DNA of 64,000 nucleotides from Roseihalotalea indica (GCF_022458895.1 NZ_JAINFL010000008.1:1-64000), one strand, 5' to 3'. Shown: positions 1-9,654, counted from the first letter of the stretch. Notes: generated by a model not told the origin, from the letters alone. A program made the numbers and translations.

Positions 1-675
1 TAAATTTGGTGAATAAGTGACAAGAATGATCCGAAGATTATTCCTGGCTTACTCGTTGTCTTCTGCCTGGCTGCTTGGCTTGATAAATAAAATTGACTGC
101 AGAGCTGTAAGTAGCAAAAAAGGGTTACCTTTCTTACGACTTACAAGCTTTACCTGTTTGCTTTTTAAGCTTGTACGTTGATCAACTTTTCAAAGAACAT
201 GATGACCTAAAACCCAACTGGTTTTACGTCGTGGCTTCAACTTTCTTTATTACAAGAATAAAATTTACTAATAAAGAACTGTGAATGAGTGTTGTTTCTC
301 ACAACCGCTACCGGCCTTCCGCCGAGCAGCTTTTCTCTAACAGTGAGCAGGTTTCTAAAAGTTCACCGCCCAACTGCTTTTTTTTAACTTTCTTTTTCCC
401 ACTTTCAGCAGCGCTTCTCACTACCTTTTGTAACCCCTTCCTTCCGTTTCTTACCCCCTGTTTTCGTAATGGGAAGGCAAAGATCGGAAAAAGTTTTGAA
501 TTACCAAATAATCAGGAAAAATATTTTGCTTTTTTATCCGCGAACCGTCTGTTACTGCGAATTGGGATTGCAAATATAAGAGGTGTTTTTAGAGTTCCCA
601 ACTTAGGCGCCTAAAAAAGTTTACCAAAAAGTGTTTTTCTTACAAACAAGGAATTGGTCAAAATTTTATCATCTA
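1..675 (-). other. Gene-free region, probable stable-RNA operon leader
   Basis: No convincing protein gene is visible in this 675-bp stretch. Read on the minus strand, downstream of pntB, it carries two BoxA-like antitermination motifs (190-198 and 273-279) and a short hairpin (AAAACC/GGTTTT near 211-227). BoxA sites ahead of rRNA genes are established in bacteria, so I infer that this is the promoter and leader of an rRNA operon whose 16S gene begins left of position 1. No 16S 5' sequence is present within the window, so the identity of the downstream RNA is not shown. Confidence 0.4.
190..198 (-). promoter_or_regulatory. BoxA-like antitermination site
   Basis: On the minus strand the sequence reads GTTCTTTGA followed by an A-rich stretch. 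This matches the BoxA form usually seen in Bacteroidota rRNA leaders and spacers and is close to the E. coli TGCTCTTTAACA form. It would bind NusB/S10 in the nascent RNA. A second, weaker copy (GTTCTTTAT) lies about 80 bp upstream at 271-279. Confidence 0.45.
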
Positions 676-2067
676 TTATGCCTGATCCACTTCCTCTTTA
701 AGCTTGTTTAGAGAAGCTTTTGCATCCCCAAACAACATTCTGGTACGCTCACCAAAAAATAGCTGGTTTTGAATACCCGCATAGCCAGTGCTCATGCTTC
801 GCTTTAGGACTACTACACTCTTCGCCTGCTCTACATCTAAAATCGGCATTCCATAGATAGGACTGGAGGGATCTTCTTTAGCAGCAGGGTTTACAACATC
901 GTTAGCGCCAATTACCAATACTACATCGGTTGTTGTGAGTTCTTTATTGGCATCTTCTAACTCTAACAGTTTAGGATAGGGCACATCAGCTTCTGCTAAT
1001 AATACGTTCATATGACCAGGCATGCGCCCTGCTACCGGGTGAATAGCATATTTCACGTCTACTCCTTCCTCTTCCAACATACTTTCCAACTCATGTACTA
1101 CGTGCTGAGCTTGAGCTACTGCCAATCCATAACCGGGAACGATCATTACTTTGCTAGCATACTTTAACTCTATTGCCAGATCATTTGGTGTTGCCTCCTT
1201 AACAATTTCTTCTCGGCCTTCACCGGTAGGGCCCCCAGAACTGCTAAAGCCACCAATAATAACATTAAACAATGAGCGATTCATAGCCTGACACATCAAG
1301 ATAGTTAAAATGGTTCCAGATGCGCCTACCAAAATTCCACCCACCAGCATGACCTGATTATTGTAAATTAATCCGGCCAGAGCTGCGCCAATACCAGTGA
1401 AAGAATTTAAGAGAGAAATTACTACCGGCATATCACCACCACCAATGGGTGTGACAAAGGTGACACCATATACTAACGATAAAGCCAAGAAAATGAGAAC
1501 AAGTGTAAAGTTCAGGTCAGGCAGTGCCATAATGTATCCGCCCAACACTAAAATGGCAGCCAGCAAAACTAGATTGATAATTTTAGGTGCAGGTAATACT
1601 AGAGAATCTCGCAGGAAGCCTTCCAGTTTTCCGTAGGCAACTAAGCTACCTGTGAAAGAGATACTTCCTATAAACAAAGCAAACAAGGTGGTAAATACAG
1701 CACCATTTAATAAAGAAGTACCAGCAGGATAGTTATAAAACTCAACTAAAGAGATCATCATAGCACAAGCACCACCAAGCCCATTGAAGAGTGACACCAT
1801 CTCTGGCATAGCCGTCATTTTTACCCGACGGGCAGCCGTGTAGCCAATAACAGATCCTACGAGCATTCCACCCGCTACCCAGGCGTAATTATTTTCACCA
1901 CCGTTGAGCGGATAAAAAATGCTGATGATAATAGCAATGCCCATCCCGGCAGCCGCAACCAGATTTCCATTGCGGGCTGTATCGGGGCTACTAAGGCGTT
2001 TTAGTCCTACAATAAAGAGAATGATACTGATAAGATAAACGAGGTCGTAAAAGGTTGTGTCTAACAT
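676..2067 (-). CDS. pntB: NAD(P) transhydrogenase, beta subunit
   Basis: Membrane subunit of the proton-translocating transhydrogenase, which uses the proton gradient to pass hydride from NADH to NADP+ and so supplies NADPH. The 463 residues have the family length: about nine hydrophobic helices over residues 1-270 (domain IIb), then a soluble NADP(H)-binding domain III with GYGLAVAQAQ at 312-321 and the family's VIGANDVVNPAA segment near the C-terminus. The ATG start lies 15 bp after the pntA2 stop, so it is the last gene of a pntA1-pntA2-pntB operon. No clear terminator hairpin follows it. Confidence 0.97.
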   Translation of the reverse strand: MLDTTFYDLVYLISIILFIVGLKRLSSPDTARNGNLVAAAGMGIAIIISIFYPLNGGENNYAWVAGGMLVGSVIGYTAARRVKMTAMPEMVSLFNGLGGACAMMISLVEFYNYPAGTSLLNGAVFTTLFALFIGSISFTGSLVAYGKLEGFLRDSLVLPAPKIINLVLLAAILVLGGYIMALPDLNFTLVLIFLALSLVYGVTFVTPIGGGDMPVVISLLNSFTGIGAALAGLIYNNQVMLVGGILVGASGTILTILMCQAMNRSLFNVIIGGFSSSGGPTGEGREEIVKEATPNDLAIELKYASKVMIVPGYGLAVAQAQHVVHELESMLEEEGVDVKYAIHPVAGRMPGHMNVLLAEADVPYPKLLELEDANKELTTTDVVLVIGANDVVNPAAKEDPSSPIYGMPILDVEQAKSVVVLKRSMSTGYAGIQNQLFFGERTRMLFGDAKASLNKLKEEVDQA

Positions 2068-2082
2068 GTTAGGAGGTTGATG

Positions 2083-2403
2083 CTAGTTTCTTTTTTTCTT
2101 CTTAAACATATCAAGCATACGATCGGTCACGGCATAGCCACCGACTACATTAATCATGGCCAACGCAATACCTAGAAAACCTAAAATCAGTACAAGGTAA
2201 TCATCCGATGCGGCCTGCCGAATTAGTAAAATGGCTCCGATGACTACCACCCCACTTACTGCATTAGCCCCGGACATTAAGGGAGTATGTAAAACCGTAG
2301 GCACTTTGGAGATTACTTCCATGCCCAAAAAAACAGCGAACACTAATATGTATACCATAAGCAAATTTTCGCTGATAAAACTCATAAGTCCATCCATAGT
2401 CAT
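2083..2403 (-). CDS. pntA2: NAD(P) transhydrogenase, alpha subunit part 2 (membrane segment)
   Basis: Short 106-residue membrane subunit equal to the C-terminal part (domain IIa) of the fused E. coli PntA. It has three to four hydrophobic helices, with LVLILGFLGIALAMINVVGGYAV-type family signature near the end and a basic tail of lysines and arginines. A separate alpha-2 subunit is the arrangement known from Rhodospirillum rubrum. Its ATG follows directly on the stop codon of pntA1 (TAAATG), which suggests translational coupling. Confidence 0.93.
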   Translation of the reverse strand: MTMDGLMSFISENLLMVYILVFAVFLGMEVISKVPTVLHTPLMSGANAVSGVVVIGAILLIRQAASDDYLVLILGFLGIALAMINVVGGYAVTDRMLDMFKKKKRN

Positions 2404-3510
2404 TTAGGTTTGCTGAGGTACTTGATAATGAGGCTGACCATTGTGCACCAGGCATGAGCCATTGATCAGCGGGTTTTCAAAATCTAAGGATAGCTCGCCA
2501 TCCTTCTCAAGAATCTTGAGAAAATTGAAAATATTCTTTGCGTATAATTGGCTGGCGTGCATCGGCATTTTTGCCTCTAGTGAAGAGTCGCCGATAATAG
2601 TCACTCCCTGGTGCTGAATGGTTTTATTATTCTGAGTGAGCTCGCAGTTACCTCCTCCGGAAGCTGCCAGGTCTACAATAACACTGCCGGGCTTCATATT
2701 CTCGACTGTTTCCTTGGTGATTAAGATAGGAGCTCGCTTACCCCGTAACAGGGCCGTTGAGATAATCACATCGGCTTTTTCTGATTTCTCAGCGATAAGC
2801 TCTTGCTGACGGCGCTTGTACTCTTCGGTTTGCTCTACCGCATATCCCCCGGCAGATTTTTCATCTCGAGCACCTTCTACTTCCACAAATTTAGCTCCCA
2901 GGCTTTGCACCTCCTCTTTCACTGCCGCCCGGGTGTCAAATGCTTCAATAACACTGCCCAGCCGCTTAGCCGTAGCGATGGCCTGCAAACCAGCAACTCC
3001 CACTCCTAACACCAATACTTTTGCTGGAGGAATACTCCCCGCAGCCGTTGTTAACATAGGAAAATAGCGAGGCAGATGGGTGGCAGCTTCTAAAACTGCC
3101 CGGTATCCGGCAATAGAAGCCATAGAAGAAAGCACATCTTTATCCTGCGCCAGTGTAGTACGAGGCAGCATATCCATACTAAAAACAGTCAATGGATAAT
3201 GACTTAGCTGCTCGACAACTTCAGGATAATTAAATGGTTGAAATGAAGAAATGACCACACTATTGGTTGCCAGTTGCTCCAGAGTAGTTGAAGCAGGAGG
3301 TTTTATACGAACCAGCACGTTAGCCTTTTGAATAACCTCATTGGCAGAAGCTACAGTGGCTCCAGCTTCCTTATAAAGTTGATCGGAATAGAAAGCAGCC
3401 TCACCGGCTCCGGCTTCTATCCAAATTTGGTGGTGAGCGGTTAGTTTCTGGACCACGTCGGGAGTTAGGGCTACCCGATTGTCGTCATCCTTCAGCACTC
3501 CAAGGATCAT
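2404..3510 (-). CDS. pntA1: NAD(P) transhydrogenase, alpha subunit part 1 (NAD-binding)
   Basis: Soluble NAD(H)-binding domain I of the transhydrogenase, 368 residues, related to alanine dehydrogenase. The Rossmann motif GVGVAGLQA is at 169-177, followed by the acidic end of the second strand in FDTR (191-194). It sits on the cytoplasmic face and hands hydride to PntB domain III. First gene of the operon; its stop abuts the pntA2 start. The ATG at 3510 is preceded by an AT-rich stretch of about 110 bp which probably contains the operon promoter. Confidence 0.95.
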   Translation of the reverse strand: MILGVLKDDDNRVALTPDVVQKLTAHHQIWIEAGAGEAAFYSDQLYKEAGATVASANEVIQKANVLVRIKPPASTTLEQLATNSVVISSFQPFNYPEVVEQLSHYPLTVFSMDMLPRTTLAQDKDVLSSMASIAGYRAVLEAATHLPRYFPMLTTAAGSIPPAKVLVLGVGVAGLQAIATAKRLGSVIEAFDTRAAVKEEVQSLGAKFVEVEGARDEKSAGGYAVEQTEEYKRRQQELIAEKSEKADVIISTALLRGKRAPILITKETVENMKPGSVIVDLAASGGGNCELTQNNKTIQHQGVTIIGDSSLEAKMPMHASQLYAKNIFNFLKILEKDGELSLDFENPLINGSCLVHNGQPHYQVPQQT

Positions 3511-3621
3511 ATAAGTTTAGGTTGTTACGTAGCACAAATTGGCGTAAGCAAACTACAATGCTTTGAGCATATTTAAAAATATTACGTACGCATACTACGG
3601 CAAATACCTATTTTTCTGGAA

Positions 3622-4938
3622 TTACTTCCCCATTTCGCCCTCATGCTGCTCCATATATTCAAGGGTGAGATGGCTCAAAGCACGTACGCCTAATGTTAAT
3701 CCGCTATCATCAATAAAGAAATCCGGTGTATGATGGGGAGCGGCATCTTCGGGATTCATTCCGGCGGGCATACCACCTAGAAAGAAAAAGAGACCTGGCA
3801 CCTCTTGGGCGAAGAAAGAAAAGTCTTCAGCTCCGGTAACAGGATAGCGCAACAGAATATTTTCTTTTCCCGCCGTCTCCTGAAGGGTTTCCAGCATCTG
3901 TGCTGTAAGCTCCGGGTCATTGTAAGTGACCGGATAGCCTTTGGTGATGTTGACTTCCACTTCGGCACCGGCACTTTCACCAATATTGGTGGCTATTTCC
4001 CGAATACGCCGGTGAATTTTTTCCTGCATCTCGGTATCTAATGCTCGGATTGTACCAATCATGGTAACTTCCTCAGGGATAATATTACTTCGAACCCCCC
4101 CATCAATCTTGCCGATGGTAACGACGGCAGGTGCTTTGATAATTTCCAAATTACGGCTAACAATGGTTTGTAAGCCTAAAACAATCTGAGAGGCCGTAAC
4201 GATAGGGTCTACCCCACCCCAAGGGTAAGCGCCGTGGGTTTGAGCCCCTTTGATTTTAATTTCCAGCTGATCCACACTAGCCATAGTTCCTTCCGGACGA
4301 TATCCGATTTGATTTACTTCGGTTTGAGAGTTTATATGCAAGCCGAAAATAGCGTCCACATCGGGGTTATTCATTACTCCTTCTTTCACCATCAGTTCGG
4401 CACCACCTTCTTCTCCCTGAGGGGCTCCTTCTTCGGCCGGTTGAAAAATAAACTTTACAGTTCCGGGCAGATCGTCGCGCATTTCGCTCATGATCTGGGC
4501 TACGCCCATCAGGATGGCTACATGGGTGTCATGACCGCATGCGTGCATTACGCCCACTTCCTCACCATTATACTCGCTCGTTTCTTTAGAAGCAAAGGGA
4601 ATGTCTACCCGCTCGGTAACTGGCAGTCCGTCCATATCAGCCCGCAGAGCAACTACCGGGCCGGGCTTTCCCCCTTTCAAAATACCAATGACTCCGGTAT
4701 GGGCTACCTCAGTGGTTACTTCAATTCCCAGGGATTTTAGGTGCTCGGCAACTTTCTCAGCCGTTCTAAACTCTCGATTTGACAATTCAGGATGCTCATG
4801 AAAATCTCGACGCCAGGCCACCACTTGTTCTTCTATTTCTTTTGCTTTTTTATCTACCTGCTCTTTCAGATTCTGAGAAAAGCCAGGCAATAATAGCAGT
4901 GTATTGGCCAATACTAAAAGGAGTATAGGTTTTATCAT
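3622..4938 (-). CDS. Secreted M20-family amidohydrolase (peptidase)
   Basis: Zinc-dependent hydrolase of family M20D, the group of aminoacylase, hippurate hydrolase and IAA-amino-acid hydrolase. A signal peptide covers residues 1-21 (hydrophobic run ending GFS), so it acts in the periplasm or outside the cell. Metal-site motifs are present: ALRADMDGLP (97-106), HACGHD (132-137), PAEEG (168-171), and HHTPDF near the C-terminus. At 438 residues it is full length. It stands as its own unit between the pnt operon and pckA. Natural substrate (N-acyl amino acid or peptide) cannot be read from the sequence. Confidence 0.9.
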   Translation of the reverse strand: MIKPILLLVLANTLLLLPGFSQNLKEQVDKKAKEIEEQVVAWRRDFHEHPELSNREFRTAEKVAEHLKSLGIEVTTEVAHTGVIGILKGGKPGPVVALRADMDGLPVTERVDIPFASKETSEYNGEEVGVMHACGHDTHVAILMGVAQIMSEMRDDLPGTVKFIFQPAEEGAPQGEEGGAELMVKEGVMNNPDVDAIFGLHINSQTEVNQIGYRPEGTMASVDQLEIKIKGAQTHGAYPWGGVDPIVTASQIVLGLQTIVSRNLEIIKAPAVVTIGKIDGGVRSNIIPEEVTMIGTIRALDTEMQEKIHRRIREIATNIGESAGAEVEVNITKGYPVTYNDPELTAQMLETLQETAGKENILLRYPVTGAEDFSFFAQEVPGLFFFLGGMPAGMNPEDAAPHHTPDFFIDDSGLTLGVRALSHLTLEYMEQHEGEMGK

Positions 4939-5005
4939 TTCTATAAGGTTAGATCAGGTTAAAAGGGGAATTTACTAAAAATTCGGGTGGGACCAATTAC
5001 GAATA

Positions 5006-5044
5006 AAAAAAAGCGCATGAATCAGCTTATTCATACGCTTTTTA
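5006..5044 (-). terminator. Rho-independent terminator of pckA
   Basis: An inverted repeat, GCG-C-ATGAAT, loop CAGCTT, ATTCAT-A-CGC, is flanked by an A-run at 5006-5012 that becomes a U-tract on the minus strand. It lies 24 bp beyond the pckA stop codon. A matching T-run on the other side makes it look bidirectional, but no plus-strand gene ends here. Confidence 0.85.
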
Positions 5045-5067
5045 TAACTCTGCACCCCATAGTTAAA

Positions 5068-6681
5068 TTAAGCTTTGCTCATAACTTTCGGAGCGCCCTC
5101 CTTGATTTCCTCATTAGCGTATTCAGCAAATTTTTCAAAGTTGCGATTAAACTGTTCAGCTAGTGTATGGGCCTGTACATCGTAGGCATCCTGATCCTGC
5201 CAAGTGTTTCGGGGATTGAGTAGTTCGCGTGGTACATTGGGACAAGAAGTTGGCATATTAACCCCAAAGACCGGATGCTCTTCAAAGGCTACATTATCTA
5301 ATTTGCCCTCCAGAGCGGCAGTAATCATTGCTCGGGTATACTTCAGCTTAATTCGGCTTCCTACTCCATAGGGGCCACCTGACCAACCGGTATTTACCAG
5401 CCAGATATTAACCTGATGCTTCTCCATTTTATCACCCAGAATTTCCGCATACTTAGTGGGATGCAGGGGCATGAAGGGCGAGCCAAAGCATGCTGAGAAT
5501 GTGGCTTTGGGTTCATTAATTCCGGCTTCTGTACCAGCTACTTTGGCAGTATAACCGGAAATAAAATGATACATCGCTTCACCTTTGGTTAAACGAGCGA
5601 TTGGGGGCAGCACGCCGTAAGCATCGGCAGTTAAAAAGAAGATATTTTTCGGATTACTACCTACAGAAGGCTTCACTGCATTTGGTATATAGTGGATAGG
5701 ATAAGAAACTCGCGTATTTTCAGTAACTTCTTTATTGGTAAAATCTACGGTCCGCGTTCCTGGCTGAAAGCGCGTATTTTCCAGAATAGCACCAAACTTA
5801 ATAGCGTTCCATATTTCTGGTTCAGATTCTTCAGTCAGATTAATCACTTTCGCGTAGCATCCACCTTCAAAGTTAAAAACACCTTTTTCAGTCCAGCCAT
5901 GTTCATCATCGCCAATTAAGCTGCGGTTAGGATCAGCAGACAAGGTTGTTTTTCCAGTACCGGATAATCCGAAGAAGATGGCAGTGTCCCCTTCTTGACC
6001 CATATTGGCGCTACAGTGCATAGATAATATATTGTTCTGATCGGGTAACAGGAAGTTTAATACACTAAAGATGCCCTTTTTAGTTTCGCCAGTATACCCG
6101 GTTCCGCCCACCAGAATCATACGGCGTTTGAAGTTAATAATAGCGAAGTTTTCGTGTGTTGTGCCATCGATAGCAGGGTCTGCTTTAAACTCGGGGATGG
6201 CCAGAATCGTAAAGTCCGGGGTAAAATGAGCGACCTCCTGAGCGTTAAGACGCAAAAACATATTGTAGCAGAATAGATTATGCCACGCCTGAGTATCAAT
6301 GATGCGAATGTTGAGGCGATAAGAAGGATCAGCCCCGGTAGCAGCATCCCGGACGTAAATCTTACGGCCATCCAGAAAAGCTATCATTTTCTCATACAAA
6401 CGATCAAACTTTTCAGGGTCAAAAGGAATATTAACGTTACCCCACCATACTTTATCAGTGGTAACTTCGTCTTTTACAATAAAGCGGTCTTGAGGTGAGC
6501 GGCCAGTAAACTTTCCGGTATTGGCCATTAGAGCACCGGTATCAGTGAGCACTCCTTCTCCTCGTTTAACAGCCTCCTCAACCAGTTCGGCAGGGTATAG
6601 ATTCCAAAAGACGCCTTTAGGATTATGAATGCCCAACTGCTCCAGGCTTCCGAGTATAGAAACTAAATTAGTACGTTTCAT
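5068..6681 (-). CDS. pckA: Phosphoenolpyruvate carboxykinase (ATP)
   Basis: Converts oxaloacetate and ATP to PEP, CO2 and ADP, the first step of gluconeogenesis. The 537 residues match the ATP-type family. The kinase P-loop GLSGTGKTTLS is at 238-248 and the metal-binding GDDEHGW at 257-263; the substrate-site RSPQDRFIV lies at 61-69. Transcribed alone, with its own terminator, opposite to a DASS-type anion transporter across a 473-bp gap. A dicarboxylate importer next to PEPCK would make metabolic sense, but the link is inferred. Confidence 0.97.
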   Translation of the reverse strand: MKRTNLVSILGSLEQLGIHNPKGVFWNLYPAELVEEAVKRGEGVLTDTGALMANTGKFTGRSPQDRFIVKDEVTTDKVWWGNVNIPFDPEKFDRLYEKMIAFLDGRKIYVRDAATGADPSYRLNIRIIDTQAWHNLFCYNMFLRLNAQEVAHFTPDFTILAIPEFKADPAIDGTTHENFAIINFKRRMILVGGTGYTGETKKGIFSVLNFLLPDQNNILSMHCSANMGQEGDTAIFFGLSGTGKTTLSADPNRSLIGDDEHGWTEKGVFNFEGGCYAKVINLTEESEPEIWNAIKFGAILENTRFQPGTRTVDFTNKEVTENTRVSYPIHYIPNAVKPSVGSNPKNIFFLTADAYGVLPPIARLTKGEAMYHFISGYTAKVAGTEAGINEPKATFSACFGSPFMPLHPTKYAEILGDKMEKHQVNIWLVNTGWSGGPYGVGSRIKLKYTRAMITAALEGKLDNVAFEEHPVFGVNMPTSCPNVPRELLNPRNTWQDQDAYDVQAHTLAEQFNRNFEKFAEYANEEIKEGAPKVMSKA

Positions 6682-7154
6682 GGTGTAGGTATTTTGTGGT
6701 TACTGATATCATATGTTATTGACGAGAGTAAAGGACCACAAAACTGCGTTAATCTTCTATGATCTATATCTTACCACTTTGTGATTTATATCATCTTTTC
6801 ATATGATAATTACCCAGATATTAGCAACAGAAAAGATAATGATTGAATAGTATTTTTCCGCGAATTTACCCCAAGCGGTATATATACCGTTTGTATAGTG
6901 ATTCTATAGCGATCCTATAGTAGTGCTGCTTTCTGTGAGTATTGTACTTTTCTACTACTTCGCTACCTAACTGGATGTTATTGCCACTTATTAAAACTGC
7001 CATTAATAAACAGCAGAAATTGTCTGCTCATCAGATCTGGATTGTTTTTGTATAGTATTCTCTTGTATCTTCGTTTCATCAAACCTCCCGTTTTGACAGC
7101 AACCTCATACAATTGTACTGATATTTTCTCATCACTTTTTATTGCATATGCAAC
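6682..7154. promoter_or_regulatory. Divergent regulatory region between pckA and the anion transporter
   Basis: This 473-bp AT-rich gap has no gene I can support. It holds a perfect 14-bp palindrome, CGGTATATATACCG (6876-6889), followed directly by three TATAG units at 6894, 6905 and 6916, spaced exactly 11 bp apart. Further out, ATCATATG (6708-6715) and CATATGAT (6800-6807) form an inverted pair. These look like transcription-factor sites shared by, or dividing, the two divergent promoters; no factor can be named. Confidence 0.4.
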
Positions 7155-8627
7155 GTGGCATTTACATTCCCTAGATTTACTGAGGAGATCAAGCGTCTCC
7201 ATCTCCTCGAACACCTAGCTGGCAAGCGCCCTCCTATTATTTCGCGTCATGTGCTGTTATTTCTGGCATCTTTGCTAGTAGCCTTGATCCTGGTATTCTG
7301 GCTATCCGCCCAAACCAATTTACCTCAGGAAGCCACCTATATGATGGGGATTTTTGTACTGGCAGCTCTGCTTTGGATGACCGAAGCTCTTCCGCTTTTT
7401 GCTACTGCTATTCTCATTATTTTATTAGAAATCATTTTTATTGCTAACCCGGGAGCATGGCCTGGCTTAGGTTTCGGTAATGGAAATTCGCCGGACTATC
7501 GGGTATTTCTAGCTCCCTTAGCTAACCCGGTTATTGTTTTGTTTTTTGGTGGCTTTTTGCTGGCTCATGCGGTGCTGAAAGAGGGCGTTGATAAAGCGAT
7601 GGCTAGTGGTATATTACGAGCCTTTGGAGGGCGACCGGCTATGGTAATGTTAGGGCTAATGTTTATTACCGCTCTATTCTCTATGTGGATGAGCAATACG
7701 GCAACTACTGCTATGATGATCACCATGGTAGCTCCTATGCTGAACCAATTGCAAAAAAATGACCCTTTGCGTAAAGGATTGTTATTATGCATTCCGTTTG
7801 CTGCCAATATTGGGGGTATGGGAACACCCATAGCTTCTCCACCCAACGCAGTTGCTGTATCATTTTTGCTTCAGGCAGGATATAATGTTAGCTTTTTGGA
7901 ATGGGTGCTGATTGCCGTTCCACTGATGGTGGCCCTGCTAATATTCACCTGGTTTCTCCTTTCCCGACTTTTCCGCCCTGCTGATCCCTCCACTATTCTC
8001 CGCCCCTCGCCTCAGACTATAGATGGCCGAGGGTGGTACGTCGTTATTGTACTTCTGCTAACGGTCGGGCTCTGGCTTTCAGACCAATGGCATGGCTTAT
8101 CAACCGCCGTAGTAGCTCTTTTCCCGGCGGTGGCTTTTACGGCTACGGGCTTGCTTACTCGTAGTGATGTAAATAGTCTGGAATGGCACATTCTGATACT
8201 GATAATGGGTGGCCTAGCCCTAGGAGAAGGTATGCAAATTACCGGCTTGGATACAGTTTTTGTTTCTCTCTTGCCTGATCAGGGTAGTACAGTGCTGCTG
8301 GCTATGGTGATTGCCACACTTTTATTTAGCACTTTCATTTCTAATACAGCTGCCGCTAACCTGCTATTACCTATTGGTATTTCTTTTGCGCTTCAGAATA
8401 CCGATGGCATTGGCCCAATACAATTAACCATGAGTATTGCACTAGCTGCATCTTTGGCTATGTCCTTGCCTATCAGTACGCCACCTAATACAATTGCCTA
8501 CAGCAAAGGAGATGTCACTACGCAGGACTTTACCCGTACCGGCATTGTGATCGGCATTGTTGCCATCGGATTAATTATTCTGTTGGGAAACCCTATTATT
8601 AGTTTTTGGCTACAAGCAGTACCTTAA
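7155..8627 (+). CDS. DASS-family (SLC13) anion/dicarboxylate transporter
   Basis: Integral membrane carrier of the divalent anion:Na+ symporter family, expected to move C4-dicarboxylates or similar anions across the inner membrane. About 490 residues with eleven or more hydrophobic helices and the two diagnostic Ser-Asn-Thr motifs of the family, SNTATTA (180-186) and SNTAAAN (396-402), which build the substrate and Na+ site. No ATG exists before residue 63 in this frame, so a GTG start at 7155 is taken; the exact start is uncertain. Substrate is not settled by sequence; neighbouring pckA fits a dicarboxylate role. Confidence 0.88.
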   Translation: MAFTFPRFTEEIKRLHLLEHLAGKRPPIISRHVLLFLASLLVALILVFWLSAQTNLPQEATYMMGIFVLAALLWMTEALPLFATAILIILLEIIFIANPGAWPGLGFGNGNSPDYRVFLAPLANPVIVLFFGGFLLAHAVLKEGVDKAMASGILRAFGGRPAMVMLGLMFITALFSMWMSNTATTAMMITMVAPMLNQLQKNDPLRKGLLLCIPFAANIGGMGTPIASPPNAVAVSFLLQAGYNVSFLEWVLIAVPLMVALLIFTWFLLSRLFRPADPSTILRPSPQTIDGRGWYVVIVLLLTVGLWLSDQWHGLSTAVVALFPAVAFTATGLLTRSDVNSLEWHILILIMGGLALGEGMQITGLDTVFVSLLPDQGSTVLLAMVIATLLFSTFISNTAAANLLLPIGISFALQNTDGIGPIQLTMSIALAASLAMSLPISTPPNTIAYSKGDVTTQDFTRTGIVIGIVAIGLIILLGNPIISFWLQAVP

Positions 8628-8647
8628 ACCTTCGCACGCACCCAAAC

Positions 8648-9574
8648 CTATGCAGCTCGCTCCACCGGAAAAATACCGAAGTTCAGACGTTCGGTATGGC
8701 GGATAACCATCACATCAACCCATTCCAGCATTTTGTCCTTTGTCAGCTGCTTAAATAAATCATGCGTGCTGTTAACCGGTTGATTATCAAACCGTATGAT
8801 AATGTCTCCTTCCTCTACCTGAGACCGGCTGGCAGGTGAGTTTTCTTCAATACCTACGACAAACAAACCGCGAGTAGTAGGAAGATGGTAATGACGAATG
8901 ATTTTCGGGTTAAGCTCAATTTCCTGTAACATCAAGCCCAGATAGGCTTTAAAGACCTTTCCCGTGCTGATTAATTGAGTGGCAATTTCCTGAGCCGTGC
9001 TGATATTGATAGCAAAACTCAACCCCTGCGCTCCACTAAGTACAGCTGTGTTTACCCCAACTACTTCTCCTTCAGCATTAATCATTGGCCCCCCGGAGTT
9101 GCCAGGATTTAAAGCCGCATCGGTTTGAATAACACTATCTACCCATCTCCCCGATTGGGTTCTCATAGTACGACCTAAAGCACTGACCACTCCGGTAGTC
9201 ACAGTATGCTGATAACCATAGGGGTTGCCAATGGCAATGACCAACTGTCCGGTTCTAAGTTGTTCAGTGTCACCAAATTTAGCTGCTGTATAGGTACCAT
9301 CGTAAATTTTGAGAATAGCCAGATCTGTATCGGGATCATTCCCGATGAGTTGAGCTTCTACTTCCATTCCATCAAGCAACGTAACCCGGATGCGTTCAGC
9401 GCCGGTCACCACATGTGAATTGGTAAAGAGATAACCATCGGAAGAAAAAATAAAGCCTGACCCCGATCCGGCAGGACGCAGCTTACCATGCTGATGTTTA
9501 AGAATATCGATCTTTACCACTGAACCTTTGGTTTTCTCTACCGCGGATACTACGGTTTCTGAGAAACTATCCAT
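8648..9574 (-). CDS. HtrA/DegP-like S1C serine protease with PDZ domain, no signal peptide
   Basis: Trypsin-fold protease of family S1C. The catalytic triad is visible as His54 (TNSHVV), Asp84 (DTDLAIL) and Ser160 (NPGNSGGP), followed by one PDZ domain (about 205-300, with the ligand loop around YLGLML). Usual HtrA proteins are periplasmic, but this 308-residue protein begins MDSFSET with no hydrophobic export signal, so a cytoplasmic location is inferred. The ATG start is supported by the family N-terminus beginning right there. It converges on the DASS transporter with only 20 bp between the stops. Substrates unknown. Confidence 0.88.
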   Translation of the reverse strand: MDSFSETVVSAVEKTKGSVVKIDILKHQHGKLRPAGSGSGFIFSSDGYLFTNSHVVTGAERIRVTLLDGMEVEAQLIGNDPDTDLAILKIYDGTYTAAKFGDTEQLRTGQLVIAIGNPYGYQHTVTTGVVSALGRTMRTQSGRWVDSVIQTDAALNPGNSGGPMINAEGEVVGVNTAVLSGAQGLSFAINISTAQEIATQLISTGKVFKAYLGLMLQEIELNPKIIRHYHLPTTRGLFVVGIEENSPASRSQVEEGDIIIRFDNQPVNSTHDLFKQLTKDKMLEWVDVMVIRHTERLNFGIFPVERAA

Positions 9575-9654
9575 GATATACTCCTTTCCTCTTAAGGATT
9601 AAATGAGATAATTAATGAATGATTGAATTTTCTGAAAAGACGAATAAGGAGAGT

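Noticed and set aside
285..614. 109-codon plus-strand ORF in the left gene-free region
   Set aside because: Low-complexity, Phe/Pro/Ser-rich product without domain features, antisense to a probable rRNA leader; chance frame is more likely.
4234..4740. 168-codon ORF antisense to the M20 amidohydrolase
   Set aside because: Lies wholly opposite a well-supported gene and has no recognisable features.
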